Shown here piece after piece: positions 9,235 to 18,549 of a DNA stretch of 23,465 nucleotides. The DNA lies in the NCBI GenBank assembly GCA_008638025.1, contig VTPF01000003.1:1-23465 (forward strand), in the 5' to 3' direction. Position 1 is the first letter of the stretch. Every line of letters begins with the position of its first letter. Under the pieces are notes generated by a model. It saw only the letters and a list, made by a program, of their open reading frames with translations. It made no database searches and was not told the origin of the DNA. A program made the position numbers and the translations under genes. Source of the stretch: Pelagibacteraceae bacterium (GTDB lineage: Bacteria; Pseudomonadota; Alphaproteobacteria; Pelagibacterales; Pelagibacteraceae).

Positions 9235-11208
9235 ATGAATGTAAATGTTTTGTTGCCTATTAAATTTGATCAACCATTTACTTATTTATTTGATTTATCT
9301 GGTAGTATTCAAGTAGGTGATTATGTCCTTGTTCCTTTTCGAAACAAGCAAGTTGTAGGAGTTGTGTGGGAGGTTAATGTTGAAACTCCTAAAAATATAA
9401 AATTAAAAAAAATTATTTATAGAATTAATTTTCCGAGCATTCCTATTAAGGGCATAGAGTTTATTAAAAAATTTTCACAATATAACCTTTCAAGCTTAGG
9501 AATGACTCTAAAGCTTTTTTTGTATGAAAAGGGGTTTTCCTTTTTAAACAAATTAAAAAAGCCTTTTTCTGCTAACAATTTTGAAATTAAAAATATAAAA
9601 AAAAATCAACTAAATACTGAACAAAAAAATGCAGTAAGGGAAATATCAAAAAATTTGAGTTTTTCAAAATATTCCACAACTCTAATTCATGGAATAACAG
9701 GCTCGGGTAAGACGCTTGTATATTTTGAAATTATAAAAGAAGCTTTAAGGCAAAATTTACAAGTCCTTGTTTTATTGCCAGAAATTGCCCTTACGAAACA
9801 AATTTCCCAAAGATTTGAAGAGTATTTTGGAAGTGAAGTTGCTTTGTGGCATTCAAGTGTAGGAGATAAGAAAAAAAAAATTATTTGGCACAATATATCT
9901 CTAAATAAAATAAAATTAGTTCTTGGTGCAAGATCATCATTGTTTTTACCATTTCAAAATTTAAAATTAGTCGTAATTGATGAAGAGCATGACTCTTCTT
10001 ACAAACAAGAAGATGGAGTAATTTATAATGCTCGTGACATGTCAATCTTGAGGGCTTCTATTGAAAATTTTCCAGTACTTCTTGTGTCTGCAACACCATC
10101 TATTGAAAGCTATTATAATTACAAATTAAAAAAATATTTTTATGTCTCTATTCAGTCACGATATAAAAATTTTTCCTTACCCCGAACTGAAATTATTAAT
10201 TTAATCAAATCGCCTCCTGATAAAGGAAAGTTTATTTCGAATGATTTAGTTCCTAGATTAAAAAAAATTATTAAGAACAAAAGTCAAATTTTGTTTTTTT
10301 TAAACCGCAGAGGATACTCAACTTACATAATGTGCTATCAGTGTAAAAAAAGACTAGAGTGTCCCTATTGTTCTATAGGACTGGTTTTTCATCAATCATC
10401 CAGTGAAGCTATTTGTCATTATTGTGATTATAAAACAAAATTAAATCAAAAATGTATTGATGACAAGAAGTGTGAATTTACTTTTTATGGTCTTGGTGTT
10501 GAAAAAATTTATGAAGAAATAAAAAGTTTATTTCCTGATGAAACAATACAAGTTTTTTCATCCGATACTATTGCTGATAACGAACAATCAAAAAATATTA
10601 TTAAAGATATAGAGAAAAATAAAATTTCTATTTTGGTTGGAACACAAATGATTTCAAAAGGTTTTCATTTTCCAAATTTAAATTGTATTGTTGTAATTAA
10701 TTCAGATACAAATTTTTTAGGAAGTGACATACGTGCGTCTGAAAAAAATTTTCAATTATTGCAACAAGTATCAGGAAGAGCAGGAAGAGAATCAAATGAG
10801 GCAAGTGTATTTTTGCAGACTAACGATCCAACTAATAAAATTCTTCATTCTCTTTCCGATTCTAATCCAGAGGTATTTTATGAAGAGGAATTGATTTTTA
10901 GAAAAAAAGCTAATTTACCACCTTTTTCTAAATTAGTTTCAATTATTGTTTCAGGAAAAAATCAATTTTTAGTCAATAAGTTTTCAAAAAAACTAAAACA
11001 ATCTTTTCCCGATCAAAAAAAGATTAAAATATACGGACCAGTAACAGCTCCTATATTTAGAGTTAGGGGAAAATTTAGAATGAGATTATTGATTAAGTAT
11101 GATGTTTCTATCTTTCCTCAGAAATTCATTAAAGATTGGCTAAGTTTAAATGTTATTGGCAATGATATAAAACTGGAGGTTGATGTGGATCCTTCAAATT
11201 TCTTATAA
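9235..11208 (+). CDS. priA: Primosomal protein N' (replication restart helicase PriA)
   Basis: PriA is a superfamily 2 3'-to-5' DNA helicase that recognises collapsed replication forks and reloads the replisome. The N-terminal 3'-DNA-binding domain is evident (LLPIKFDQPFTYLF, VGDYVLVPF). The helicase core has Walker A GITGSGKT (153-160), DEEH (249-252) and motif VI QQVSGRAGRE. The zinc-binding insertion supplies C367/C370, C376/C379 and C394/C397. The fourth pair is C407/C413, spaced C-x5-C rather than the usual C-x2-C. At 657 residues it is shorter than the roughly 730 of E. coli, mainly between the 3'-DNA-binding domain and the helicase core. The start ATG is the first in frame and matches the family N-terminus. 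It lies upstream of atpH with an 89-bp gap. Confidence 0.95.
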   Translation: MNVNVLLPIKFDQPFTYLFDLSGSIQVGDYVLVPFRNKQVVGVVWEVNVETPKNIKLKKIIYRINFPSIPIKGIEFIKKFSQYNLSSLGMTLKLFLYEKGFSFLNKLKKPFSANNFEIKNIKKNQLNTEQKNAVREISKNLSFSKYSTTLIHGITGSGKTLVYFEIIKEALRQNLQVLVLLPEIALTKQISQRFEEYFGSEVALWHSSVGDKKKKIIWHNISLNKIKLVLGARSSLFLPFQNLKLVVIDEEHDSSYKQEDGVIYNARDMSILRASIENFPVLLVSATPSIESYYNYKLKKYFYVSIQSRYKNFSLPRTEIINLIKSPPDKGKFISNDLVPRLKKIIKNKSQILFFLNRRGYSTYIMCYQCKKRLECPYCSIGLVFHQSSSEAICHYCDYKTKLNQKCIDDKKCEFTFYGLGVEKIYEEIKSLFPDETIQVFSSDTIADNEQSKNIIKDIEKNKISILVGTQMISKGFHFPNLNCIVVINSDTNFLGSDIRASEKNFQLLQQVSGRAGRESNEASVFLQTNDPTNKILHSLSDSNPEVFYEEELIFRKKANLPPFSKLVSIIVSGKNQFLVNKFSKKLKQSFPDQKKIKIYGPVTAPIFRVRGKFRMRLLIKYDVSIFPQKFIKDWLSLNVIGNDIKLEVDVDPSNFL

Positions 11209-11209
11209 T
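11180..11209 (+). promoter_or_regulatory. Predicted sigma-70-type promoter of the atpHAGDC operon
   Basis: TTGATG (11180-11185, four of six matches to TTGACA) is followed after 18 bp by a perfect TATAAT (11204-11209) that covers the priA stop codon. The predicted start site near 11216 would give an atpH leader of about 80 bases. The best match found upstream of the operon; an alternative TATGCT at 11254 has no acceptable -35 partner. Confidence 0.5.
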
Positions 11210-11297
11210 TAAGTAGATAGCCTAAAATATCGCACTTGATCAGCACTTTTCATTATGCTACGAACAGCCACACAAATATTAAAGCAAAAGGATTATC
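11209..11297 (+). other. 89-bp leader / intergenic spacer before atpH
   Basis: Largest gene-free stretch in the window. It contains the last base of the predicted atp -10 box, a leader of about 80 bases, a short TGATCA palindrome around 11237-11242 and the atpH ribosome site. I see no strong hairpin, no recognisable riboswitch, and no start codon for a small gene with supporting signals. Confidence 0.5.
11288..11292 (+). promoter_or_regulatory. atpH ribosome-binding site (supports a TTG start)
   Basis: AAGGA five bases before TTG at 11298. It decides the atpH start, because no ATG or GTG in frame lies near the family N-terminus (GRYAKSIF is only about a dozen residues in). Confidence 0.7.
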
Positions 11298-11846
11298 TTG
11301 GACAATCAATCAAACTCTTTTTCTGATGCAACAGGAAGATATGCCAAGTCTATATTTCAATTAGCTAACGAAAAAAATATTTTAACTGAAGTAGAAAAAA
11401 ACTTTTCTCAATTAGGTCTATTATTTCATGATTCTGCTGATTTTAAAAAATTTGTAACCAATCCGACAATTCAAAAACACGAAAGATTAAAAATAATTGA
11501 GTTTCTTTCTACTAAATTAAATTTTAATAAGTTTTTTGTAAATTTCCTAAAACTTATTAATGAAAAAGGCAGATTCTTTTTTTTAGAAAGAATTATTAAA
11601 GATTTTTTTTCAATTCTTTCTATTAGCAAAGGAGAGATTGTTGCAGATTTAATTATTGCAAATGAAATTTCAGACGATAGAAAAAATGAAATAAAAAAAG
11701 AACTGTCTCAACTTTACAAAAAAGATATTAAGCTTAATTTTTCTATTGATGAAACTTTAATTTCAGGATCAATTTTAAAAGTGGGAAGTAAAATGATAGA
11801 TAATTCAGCTAGGAGTAAATTTAATAGAATTTTAAATAATATTTAG
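11298..11846 (+). CDS. atpH: F1 ATP synthase delta subunit
   Basis: Delta subunit (OSCP family), which ties the F1 head to the peripheral stalk of ATP synthase. In 182 residues it has the conserved N-terminal helix-bundle start (ATGRYAKSIFQLA, with the family motif GRYA), a mid-region typical of OSCP (FLKLINEKGRFFFLERI) and a C-terminal segment LISGSILKVGSKMIDNSARSK. This resembles the family's GG..i.iGd..iD.S....L pattern, although the double glycine is reduced to SGS. The length is normal (about 175-190). Translation starts at TTG with an AAGGA site. The first gene of the F1 operon; the strong atpA ribosome site overlaps its stop codon. Confidence 0.93.
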   Translation: MDNQSNSFSDATGRYAKSIFQLANEKNILTEVEKNFSQLGLLFHDSADFKKFVTNPTIQKHERLKIIEFLSTKLNFNKFFVNFLKLINEKGRFFFLERIIKDFFSILSISKGEIVADLIIANEISDDRKNEIKKELSQLYKKDIKLNFSIDETLISGSILKVGSKMIDNSARSKFNRILNNI

Positions 11847-11849
11847 GAG
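11845..11849 (+). promoter_or_regulatory. Strong ribosome-binding site of atpA
   Basis: AGGAG six bases before the atpA ATG at 11856, overlapping the atpH stop codon (11844-11846). It is one of only two strong Shine-Dalgarno sequences I see in the window. Confidence 0.75.
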
Positions 11850-11855
11850 AAAACA

Positions 11856-13391
11856 ATGGACATAAACCCAGCAGAAGTAACAAAAGTAATAAAGGAGCAA
11901 ATAGAGAACTTTGGTTCAGAAACGGAGGTTTCTGAAGTAGGTCAGGTTCTGTCAGTAGGAGATGGAATTTCTAGAATTTATGGACTTGATAATGTTCAGG
12001 CAGGAGAAATGGTAGAATTTTCCGAAGGAACTAAAGGTATGGCCCTGAATTTGGAAAATGATAACGTAGGTGTGGTTATTTTTGGCGATGACTCTAAAAT
12101 CAAAGAAGGTGATATAGTTAAAAGAACTGGAAAAATTGTTGATGTTGCTGTTGGAAAATCTTTGCTAGGAAGAGTTGTAGATGGATTGGGAAATCCTATT
12201 GATGGAAAAGGACCTATCGATGTAAACTCTGAGAGAAAAAGAGTGGATGTTAAAGCTCCGGGAATTATTTCTAGAAAATCTGTTCATGAGCCAATGCAAA
12301 CAGGTTTAAAGGCAATAGATAGTTTAATTCCTATTGGGAGAGGACAAAGGGAGTTGATTATCGGAGATAGACAAACTGGAAAAACAGCAATTGCGATTGA
12401 TACAATTATAAATCAAAAAGAAATAAATAAATCTTCCGATGAATCTAAGAAACTATATTGTATTTATGTTGCGATTGGTCAAAAAAGATCAACCGTTGCA
12501 CAAATCGTAAAAACCTTAGAAGATTCTGGAGCATTGGAATATACAATTGTGGTTGCGGCAACTGCTTCTGATCCTGCACCTCTTCAGTTTTTAGCTCCAT
12601 ATATAGGCTGTACTATGGGAGAATATTTTAGAGATAATGGAATGCATGCTTTAATTGTATACGATGATTTATCAAAACAAGCAGTTGCTTATAGACAGAT
12701 GTCTTTATTATTAAGAAGACCTCCAGGACGAGAAGCATTTCCAGGTGATGTATTTTATTTGCATAGTAGACTTTTAGAAAGAGCTGCAAAATTGAGTGAT
12801 GAGCATGGTGGTGGATCACTAACAGCCCTACCTATTATTGAAACTCAAGCCAGCGACGTTTCTGCATACATTCCAACTAACGTTATTTCCATTACTGATG
12901 GTCAAATATTCTTAGAAACGGAACTATTTTTTAAAGGTATAAGACCTGCTGTAAACGTTGGTATCTCTGTTTCTAGGGTCGGTTCAGCTGCTCAAATTAA
13001 AGCAATGAAACAAGTTGCCGGTTCTATCAAACTAGAACTAGCCCAATATAGAGAGATGGCAGCATTTGCACAATTTGGATCTGATTTAGATGCTTCTACA
13101 CAGCAATTATTAAATAGAGGATCAAAATTGACTGAACTTTTAAAACAAGGACAGTACTCACCTCTTAAAGTAGAGGAGCAAGTTGTTTCTATTTTTTGTG
13201 GGGTTAAAGGTTATTTAGACAATATTGATCTTGGAAAAATAAAGAAATTTGAAAGTCAACTTTTAAGTCAAATTAGATCTGAAGCTCCTGATATTTTAAC
13301 TAGTATATCTTCTACAGGAAAATTAGATGAAGCTAATGAAACCAAATTAAGATCTTTCATAGAAAATTTTAAAAGTAAATTTGATAATTAA
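11856..13391 (+). CDS. atpA: F1 ATP synthase alpha subunit
   Basis: Non-catalytic nucleotide-binding alpha subunit, three copies per F1 head. The 511-residue protein shows the beta-barrel N-terminus ([14 protein letters not shown], 31-44), Walker A GDRQTGKT (170-177), the ATP synthase signature region ([17 protein letters not shown]) with the arginine finger in SRVGS, and a helical C-terminal domain ([17 protein letters not shown]). The length is standard. The ATG has a strong AGGAG site, and the atpG ATG overlaps the stop by one base (TAATG), so the lower-copy gamma subunit probably depends on coupled reinitiation. Confidence 0.98.
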   Translation: MDINPAEVTKVIKEQIENFGSETEVSEVGQVLSVGDGISRIYGLDNVQAGEMVEFSEGTKGMALNLENDNVGVVIFGDDSKIKEGDIVKRTGKIVDVAVGKSLLGRVVDGLGNPIDGKGPIDVNSERKRVDVKAPGIISRKSVHEPMQTGLKAIDSLIPIGRGQRELIIGDRQTGKTAIAIDTIINQKEINKSSDESKKLYCIYVAIGQKRSTVAQIVKTLEDSGALEYTIVVAATASDPAPLQFLAPYIGCTMGEYFRDNGMHALIVYDDLSKQAVAYRQMSLLLRRPPGREAFPGDVFYLHSRLLERAAKLSDEHGGGSLTALPIIETQASDVSAYIPTNVISITDGQIFLETELFFKGIRPAVNVGISVSRVGSAAQIKAMKQVAGSIKLELAQYREMAAFAQFGSDLDASTQQLLNRGSKLTELLKQGQYSPLKVEEQVVSIFCGVKGYLDNIDLGKIKKFESQLLSQIRSEAPDILTSISSTGKLDEANETKLRSFIENFKSKFDN

Positions 13392-14281
13392 TGGCAACTT
13401 TAAAGGATCTACGTAATAGAATTAAAAGCGTAAAATCTACTCAAAAAATTACCAAGGCAATGAAAATGGTTGCGGCGGCAAAATTGAGGAAAGCTCAAGA
13501 TCGAGCTGAAAAAGGCAGGCCTTATTCCGAAAAAATGAACAGTATTATTACTAATTTAAATAGTTCTATTGTGGACAAAGCCTCGGCTCCAAAATTATTA
13601 GTTGGAAATGGAAAGAGTCAAAAACATTTATGCATCGTAATGACTGCCGATAGAGGTCTTTGTGGTGGTTTTAATACTAGTATTTGTCGAAAGGCTAGGT
13701 CTTTTTTTAATGAACAGTTAAAATTAGGCAAGGAATTAAAAATTATAACTGTAGGAAGCAAAGGTAACGATCAATTAAAAAGAGTTTTCGGAAAATATAT
13801 TGTTGAAAAAATCAGTTTTAAAGATTTAAAAGAAATTACAGTGAACGAGGCAGACTTAATAACTTCAAAGATAATTAGTATGTATACTAAAGATGAGTTT
13901 GATATTTGTACTATCTTTTATAATAAGTTTAAAAGTGTAATTTCTCAAATACCTCAAGCTCAGCAAATTATTCCAATCCCAGCAAATGATGAGGAAAGAA
14001 AAAATTTAGAAAATAACAATGACCAGTCACAGTATGAATATGAGCCTGAAGAAGAAGAAATTTTGGAAAATTTATTACCCAAGAATATATCTACTCAAAT
14101 ATTCAAGGCTTTTTTAGAAAATGCAGCTAGCGAACAAGGTTCGAGAATGTCAGCTATGGATAACGCGACAAGAAATGCAGGAGATTTAATTAACAAGTTA
14201 ACTATAAATTACAATAGAAGCAGACAAGCAGTGATTACCAAAGAACTGATAGAGATCATTTCTGGCGCTGAGTCTTTGTAA
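13391..14281 (+). CDS. atpG: F1 ATP synthase gamma subunit
   Basis: Central rotor shaft of F1, one copy per complex. The 296-residue protein has the N-terminal coiled-coil helix (LKDLRNRIKSVKSTQKITKA, with MKMVAAAKLRKAQ following), the central Rossmann-like part with ADRGLCGGFN, and the conserved C-terminal helix ending in NYNRSRQAVITKELIEIISGA. An acidic loop (EYEPEEEEILENLLP, around 216-231) sits where family members have a variable insertion. Its start overlaps the atpA stop by one base and has no Shine-Dalgarno sequence. Confidence 0.97.
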   Translation: MATLKDLRNRIKSVKSTQKITKAMKMVAAAKLRKAQDRAEKGRPYSEKMNSIITNLNSSIVDKASAPKLLVGNGKSQKHLCIVMTADRGLCGGFNTSICRKARSFFNEQLKLGKELKIITVGSKGNDQLKRVFGKYIVEKISFKDLKEITVNEADLITSKIISMYTKDEFDICTIFYNKFKSVISQIPQAQQIIPIPANDEERKNLENNNDQSQYEYEPEEEEILENLLPKNISTQIFKAFLENAASEQGSRMSAMDNATRNAGDLINKLTINYNRSRQAVITKELIEIISGAESL

Positions 14282-14287
14282 AAAATT

Positions 14288-14293
14288 AAGGAG
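14288..14293 (+). promoter_or_regulatory. Strong ribosome-binding site of atpD
   Basis: AAGGAG ten bases before the atpD ATG at 14304, inside the 22-base atpG-atpD spacer. The complementarity is strong and the spacing slightly long. Confidence 0.75.
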
Positions 14294-14300
14294 ATAATAA

Positions 14301-15728
<1,428 letters not shown>

Positions 15729-15731
15729 ATA

Positions 15732-16133
15732 ATGAGTGATACGATCCAGCTTGATATTGTAACACCTGAAAAGAAATTTTTTTCGGATAAGAGTGTATTA
15801 TCCGTAACAGTTCCTGGAATAGAAGGTGACATGGGTATCTTGCAGAATCATATACCTATTATTACCTTTTTAAGGCCCGGTACTATTCAGGTCCATTCTC
15901 AAAATAAAGAAACATATTTTTTCATTGCTGACGGAGTTTTAGAATTTAGTAATAATATTGTAACTATTTTAGCCTCAGAAATTTATGATTTGGCAACTAT
16001 AGACTCTAAGATGATAGATTATCTAAAAAATAAAGTTAAAGAAAAAAATCAAAAAGAAAATCAAACTGATAATGAGTTATTTTTAGCTAGTAAATTTGAG
16101 GAAGAAGTAAATTCTTTATCACCTGCTAGATAA
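15732..16133 (+). CDS. atpC: F1 ATP synthase epsilon subunit
   Basis: Epsilon subunit, the rotor-foot and regulatory subunit of F1. The 133-residue protein has the N-terminal beta-sandwich with the family motif VPGIEGDMGILQNHIPI (27-43) and a C-terminal region, rich in lysine, asparagine and glutamate, that should form the helical hairpin. The length is normal. It ends the F1 operon. Its last eight bases overlap the 3' end of convergent rppH, so there is no room for an intergenic terminator. No ribosome site is seen; coupling to atpD is likely. Confidence 0.95.
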   Translation: MSDTIQLDIVTPEKKFFSDKSVLSVTVPGIEGDMGILQNHIPIITFLRPGTIQVHSQNKETYFFIADGVLEFSNNIVTILASEIYDLATIDSKMIDYLKNKVKEKNQKENQTDNELFLASKFEEEVNSLSPAR

Positions 16134-16593
16134 GAGATTTAAATTCTTCAATTAATTCTTGATATAATTTTTTTTTAAAAGGTACTATTAAGTTTGGTAA
16201 TTCTTTTAGATCTACCCACTTCCATTTTTTAAATTCTGGATTTTTTTGATCTAATTTAATTTCATCATCTTTTCCAATAAATTGAGCAAGAAACCAAGTT
16301 TGTGTTTGTCCTTTAAACTCTCCCTTCCAAATTTTTCCAATTAAATAATCTGGGAGATCGTAAGTATGTATTTTGCTTGATTGTTTTATTATGGTCACAG
16401 AGGTAATGCCGGTTTCTTCTTTCAATTCTCTTTTTGCAGCATCGATTGCATTTTCATTTTTATCTATTCCACCCTGGGGCATCTGCCATGCTGATCTGTT
16501 ATCAATTCTCTTTCCTACAAAAATTTGTCTGTTTTCATTAAAAAGCATAACTCCAACACCTTGTCTATATGGAAGGTTTCTTAGTTTTAACAT
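16126..16593 (-). CDS. rppH: RNA 5'-pyrophosphohydrolase, Nudix family
   Basis: Nudix hydrolase of the RppH/NudH/IalA type, which removes pyrophosphate from the 5' end of triphosphorylated RNAs and so starts mRNA decay; the family also cleaves dinucleoside polyphosphates. The 155-residue protein starts LRNLPYRQGVGVMLFN, as the family does, and has WQMPQGGID plus the full Nudix box from G41 to I63 (G-x5-E-x7-RELKEETGI, with metal-binding E56, E59 and E60). The length fits. It is last in the minus-strand operon, two bases after ctpA, and converges on atpC with an eight-base overlap. The ctpA-rppH order next to the atp operon is a known alphaproteobacterial arrangement. Confidence 0.93.
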   Translation of the reverse strand: MLKLRNLPYRQGVGVMLFNENRQIFVGKRIDNRSAWQMPQGGIDKNENAIDAAKRELKEETGITSVTIIKQSSKIHTYDLPDYLIGKIWKGEFKGQTQTWFLAQFIGKDDEIKLDQKNPEFKKWKWVDLKELPNLIVPFKKKLYQELIEEFKSLI

Positions 16594-16595
16594 TT

Positions 16596-17744
16596 TTATT
16601 TTTTTAAAAGATTTAAAGCATATTCCAGCTGATTATCGTTTTTACCATCATTAATTTTAAAATTTTCTTTATTTTCTTTAACAGCAATATCTGGTTCAAC
16701 TCCTATTTCTGAAATAGAATTACCAGATGGCAAATAATATTTTGCAGTCGTAAGTCTTAAAGCGCCATTCCCCTTAAGAGGAATAATTGTTTGAACCGAG
16801 CCTTTTCCAAAGCTTTTTTCTCCTAATAATATGGCTCTCTTGTGATCTTTTAGAGCTCCAGCAACAATCTCCGAGGCTGACGCAGAGCCTCTATTTATTA
16901 AGATAATTATAGGCTTTCCATTTGATACATCACCTTTTCTAGCGGTATAAATTTTTATATCATTCTTGTCCCTTCCTCTTGTAGAAACAATTTCCCCACC
17001 ATCTAAAAATGCATCACTAATTTTAATTGCCTGAGACAGTAGTCCTCCGGGATTATTTCTTAGATCTAAAATATAGCCAGTTAAATTTTTATTTTCTTTT
17101 GAAAGGTCTTTAATTTTTTTTAGTAATTGATCACCACTTTGTTCATTAAAGGCTCTAAGTCTTATGTAACCCACATTTTCTTTGATAGACGACGAAACTT
17201 CTCTTACTTTAATTTTATCTCTTTTAATTGTAAATTTTAAATCTTCATCAACATCTACCCTTCTGACAGTTATATTAATAGAAGTTCCAATTTTTCCTCT
17301 CATCAAGTTCACCGCTTGCATTAGAGTTAATCCTTTAACTTGTTTATCATTTATTTTTATAATGTAGTCTCCTGCTTTAATTCCTATTTTATCCGCAGGA
17401 GAATCTTCAATCGGAGTAATAACTTTTACAAATCCAGACTCCATTGTTATTTCAATTCCCAATCCTCCAAACTCTCCTTTAGTTTCAATATTCATATTTT
17501 TGAAGCTTTCTGGATTCATATAAGATGAATAAGGATCTAAAGACTGCAACATTCCATTAATAGCAGAATCGATAGCCTCGCTTTGATCAATTTCATTTAC
17601 ATATTCATTATTAATTTTTTCCAGGACATCACTAAACAAATCAAGTTTTTCATATAACAGAGATACATTGTTTTTTGCGTAAGCACTTGAAGTAACAATT
17701 AAAAAAAATAGTAAAATTAATTTTATAAATTTAATAATATTCAT
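16596..17744 (-). CDS. ctpA: Carboxyl-terminal processing protease (S41 family, PDZ domain)
   Basis: Periplasmic S41 serine protease that trims or degrades proteins from their C-termini. In 382 residues there is a Sec signal peptide (hydrophobic 4-22, likely cut after SSAYA at about 23), an N-terminal helical region (27-88), a PDZ domain (about 95-165, from GGLGIEI to the INDKQVKGLTLMQA helix) and the S41 catalytic domain with DLRNNPGG (227-234). The catalytic dyad should be S289 (RGSASASE) and K314 (SFGKGSVQ), with Q318; the 25-residue spacing matches E. coli Prc and B. subtilis CtpB. The start directly abuts the rlmH stop. Many alphaproteobacteria have an EnvC-like M23 gene between rlmH and ctpA; here there is none. 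Confidence 0.95.
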   Translation of the reverse strand: MNIIKFIKLILLFFLIVTSSAYAKNNVSLLYEKLDLFSDVLEKINNEYVNEIDQSEAIDSAINGMLQSLDPYSSYMNPESFKNMNIETKGEFGGLGIEITMESGFVKVITPIEDSPADKIGIKAGDYIIKINDKQVKGLTLMQAVNLMRGKIGTSINITVRRVDVDEDLKFTIKRDKIKVREVSSSIKENVGYIRLRAFNEQSGDQLLKKIKDLSKENKNLTGYILDLRNNPGGLLSQAIKISDAFLDGGEIVSTRGRDKNDIKIYTARKGDVSNGKPIIILINRGSASASEIVAGALKDHKRAILLGEKSFGKGSVQTIIPLKGNGALRLTTAKYYLPSGNSISEIGVEPDIAVKENKENFKINDGKNDNQLEYALNLLKK

Positions 17745-18185
17745 TTAATATTTATGGTATGGATGATTTGTTATAATTGTAGCACATCTGTAAAATTGTT
17801 CACACAAAATTACTCTAGCCAATGAGTGAGAAAAGGTAAGTTTGCTCAAAGATATTTTTTCACAATTATCTGTAGTTATTGACACACCTTCAGGCTGCCC
17901 GATTAATAAATATAATTCTTTAACATTATTAGATAAGTATTTTTGAATTATTTTTACAAACTCAACACTTGTGCAAAGTTTTCCATCTTCATTTAAAACT
18001 AAAAATTTTTTATGAATATTTTTTTCTTTTATTATACTAGAAATTTCTTTTTGGGTGCTCTGTTTAATATTAAAATTGCTAAATCCACTTTTTTTTATCA
18101 AATTTATTCTTTTCTTATATAGTTCACACATTTCTTTTTCAGGATTTTTGTTCATCCTTCCCTCACACAAAATAGTAACTTTCAT
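17745..18185 (-). CDS. rlmH: 23S rRNA pseudouridine-1915 N3-methyltransferase RlmH
   Basis: SPOUT-family methyltransferase that methylates pseudouridine 1915 of 23S rRNA in the assembled 70S ribosome. I start it at 18185 (146 residues, MKVTILCEGRMNKNPEKEM), which matches the family N-terminus and forms a one-base TAATG overlap with rsfS. A longer frame would add 13 residues that only read through rsfS. Motifs are LLIGQPEGV (SAM-binding knot, family IGG.dG), ISLSKLTFSHSLARVILCEQFYR and the C-terminal NHPYHKY. The length is slightly under the usual 155. The glycine pair of the knot motif is GQ here, a mild deviation. Confidence 0.93.
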   Translation of the reverse strand: MKVTILCEGRMNKNPEKEMCELYKKRINLIKKSGFSNFNIKQSTQKEISSIIKEKNIHKKFLVLNEDGKLCTSVEFVKIIQKYLSNNVKELYLLIGQPEGVSITTDNCEKISLSKLTFSHSLARVILCEQFYRCATIITNHPYHKY

Positions 18186-18541
18186 TAAACGGTGATATTT
18201 TGTTGTGGAAGAATATCTTCCCACATTTTTTCTAAATTATACAAAGATCTTTTTTCAGGATGAAAAATATGAATGATAACTTCGATTGCATCTATTAGTT
18301 TCCAATCATCACTCTCTTTGCCTTCAATACTGGTATTTTTTATTCCGAGCTTTTTTAATTCATGAGCAGTTATTTCAGAAACTGCCTGGATATGTCTTGA
18401 GGAAGTTCCACTAGCAATTATCATGTAATCTGCAATTGAACTTTTATCTTTAAGGTCAATGGTTACAATGTCAGTTGCTTTATTATCATCTAAAATTTTT
18501 GTAATTTTGGAAACCAAGTCCTTTTTTTGTGCGTTTACCAT
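18185..18541 (-). CDS. rsfS: Ribosomal silencing factor RsfS (Iojap family)
   Basis: RsfS binds ribosomal protein L14 and blocks joining of the 30S and 50S subunits, lowering translation in slow growth. The 118-residue protein contains the complete family core: TIDLKDKSSIADYMIIASG, TSSRHIQAVSEI, the EGKESDDWKLID segment, and the C-terminal HIFHPEKRSLYNLEKMWED. The length is normal. It lies eight bases after nadD, as in many bacteria, and overlaps rlmH by one base. A short AAGAA before the ATG may serve as a weak ribosome site. Confidence 0.95.
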   Translation of the reverse strand: MVNAQKKDLVSKITKILDDNKATDIVTIDLKDKSSIADYMIIASGTSSRHIQAVSEITAHELKKLGIKNTSIEGKESDDWKLIDAIEVIIHIFHPEKRSLYNLEKMWEDILPQQNITV

Positions 18542-18549
18542 TTCTTAAT

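Noticed and set aside
11209..11297. Riboswitch or small RNA in the atpH leader
   Set aside because: No recognisable conserved motif or strong stem could be found by eye; only a short TGATCA palindrome is present.
18186..18224. Extended 159-residue RlmH with an extra 13 N-terminal residues
   Set aside because: The extension overlaps rsfS coding sequence in another frame and does not match the family, whereas MKVTILCEGRM is the usual RlmH start and gives a TAATG junction.
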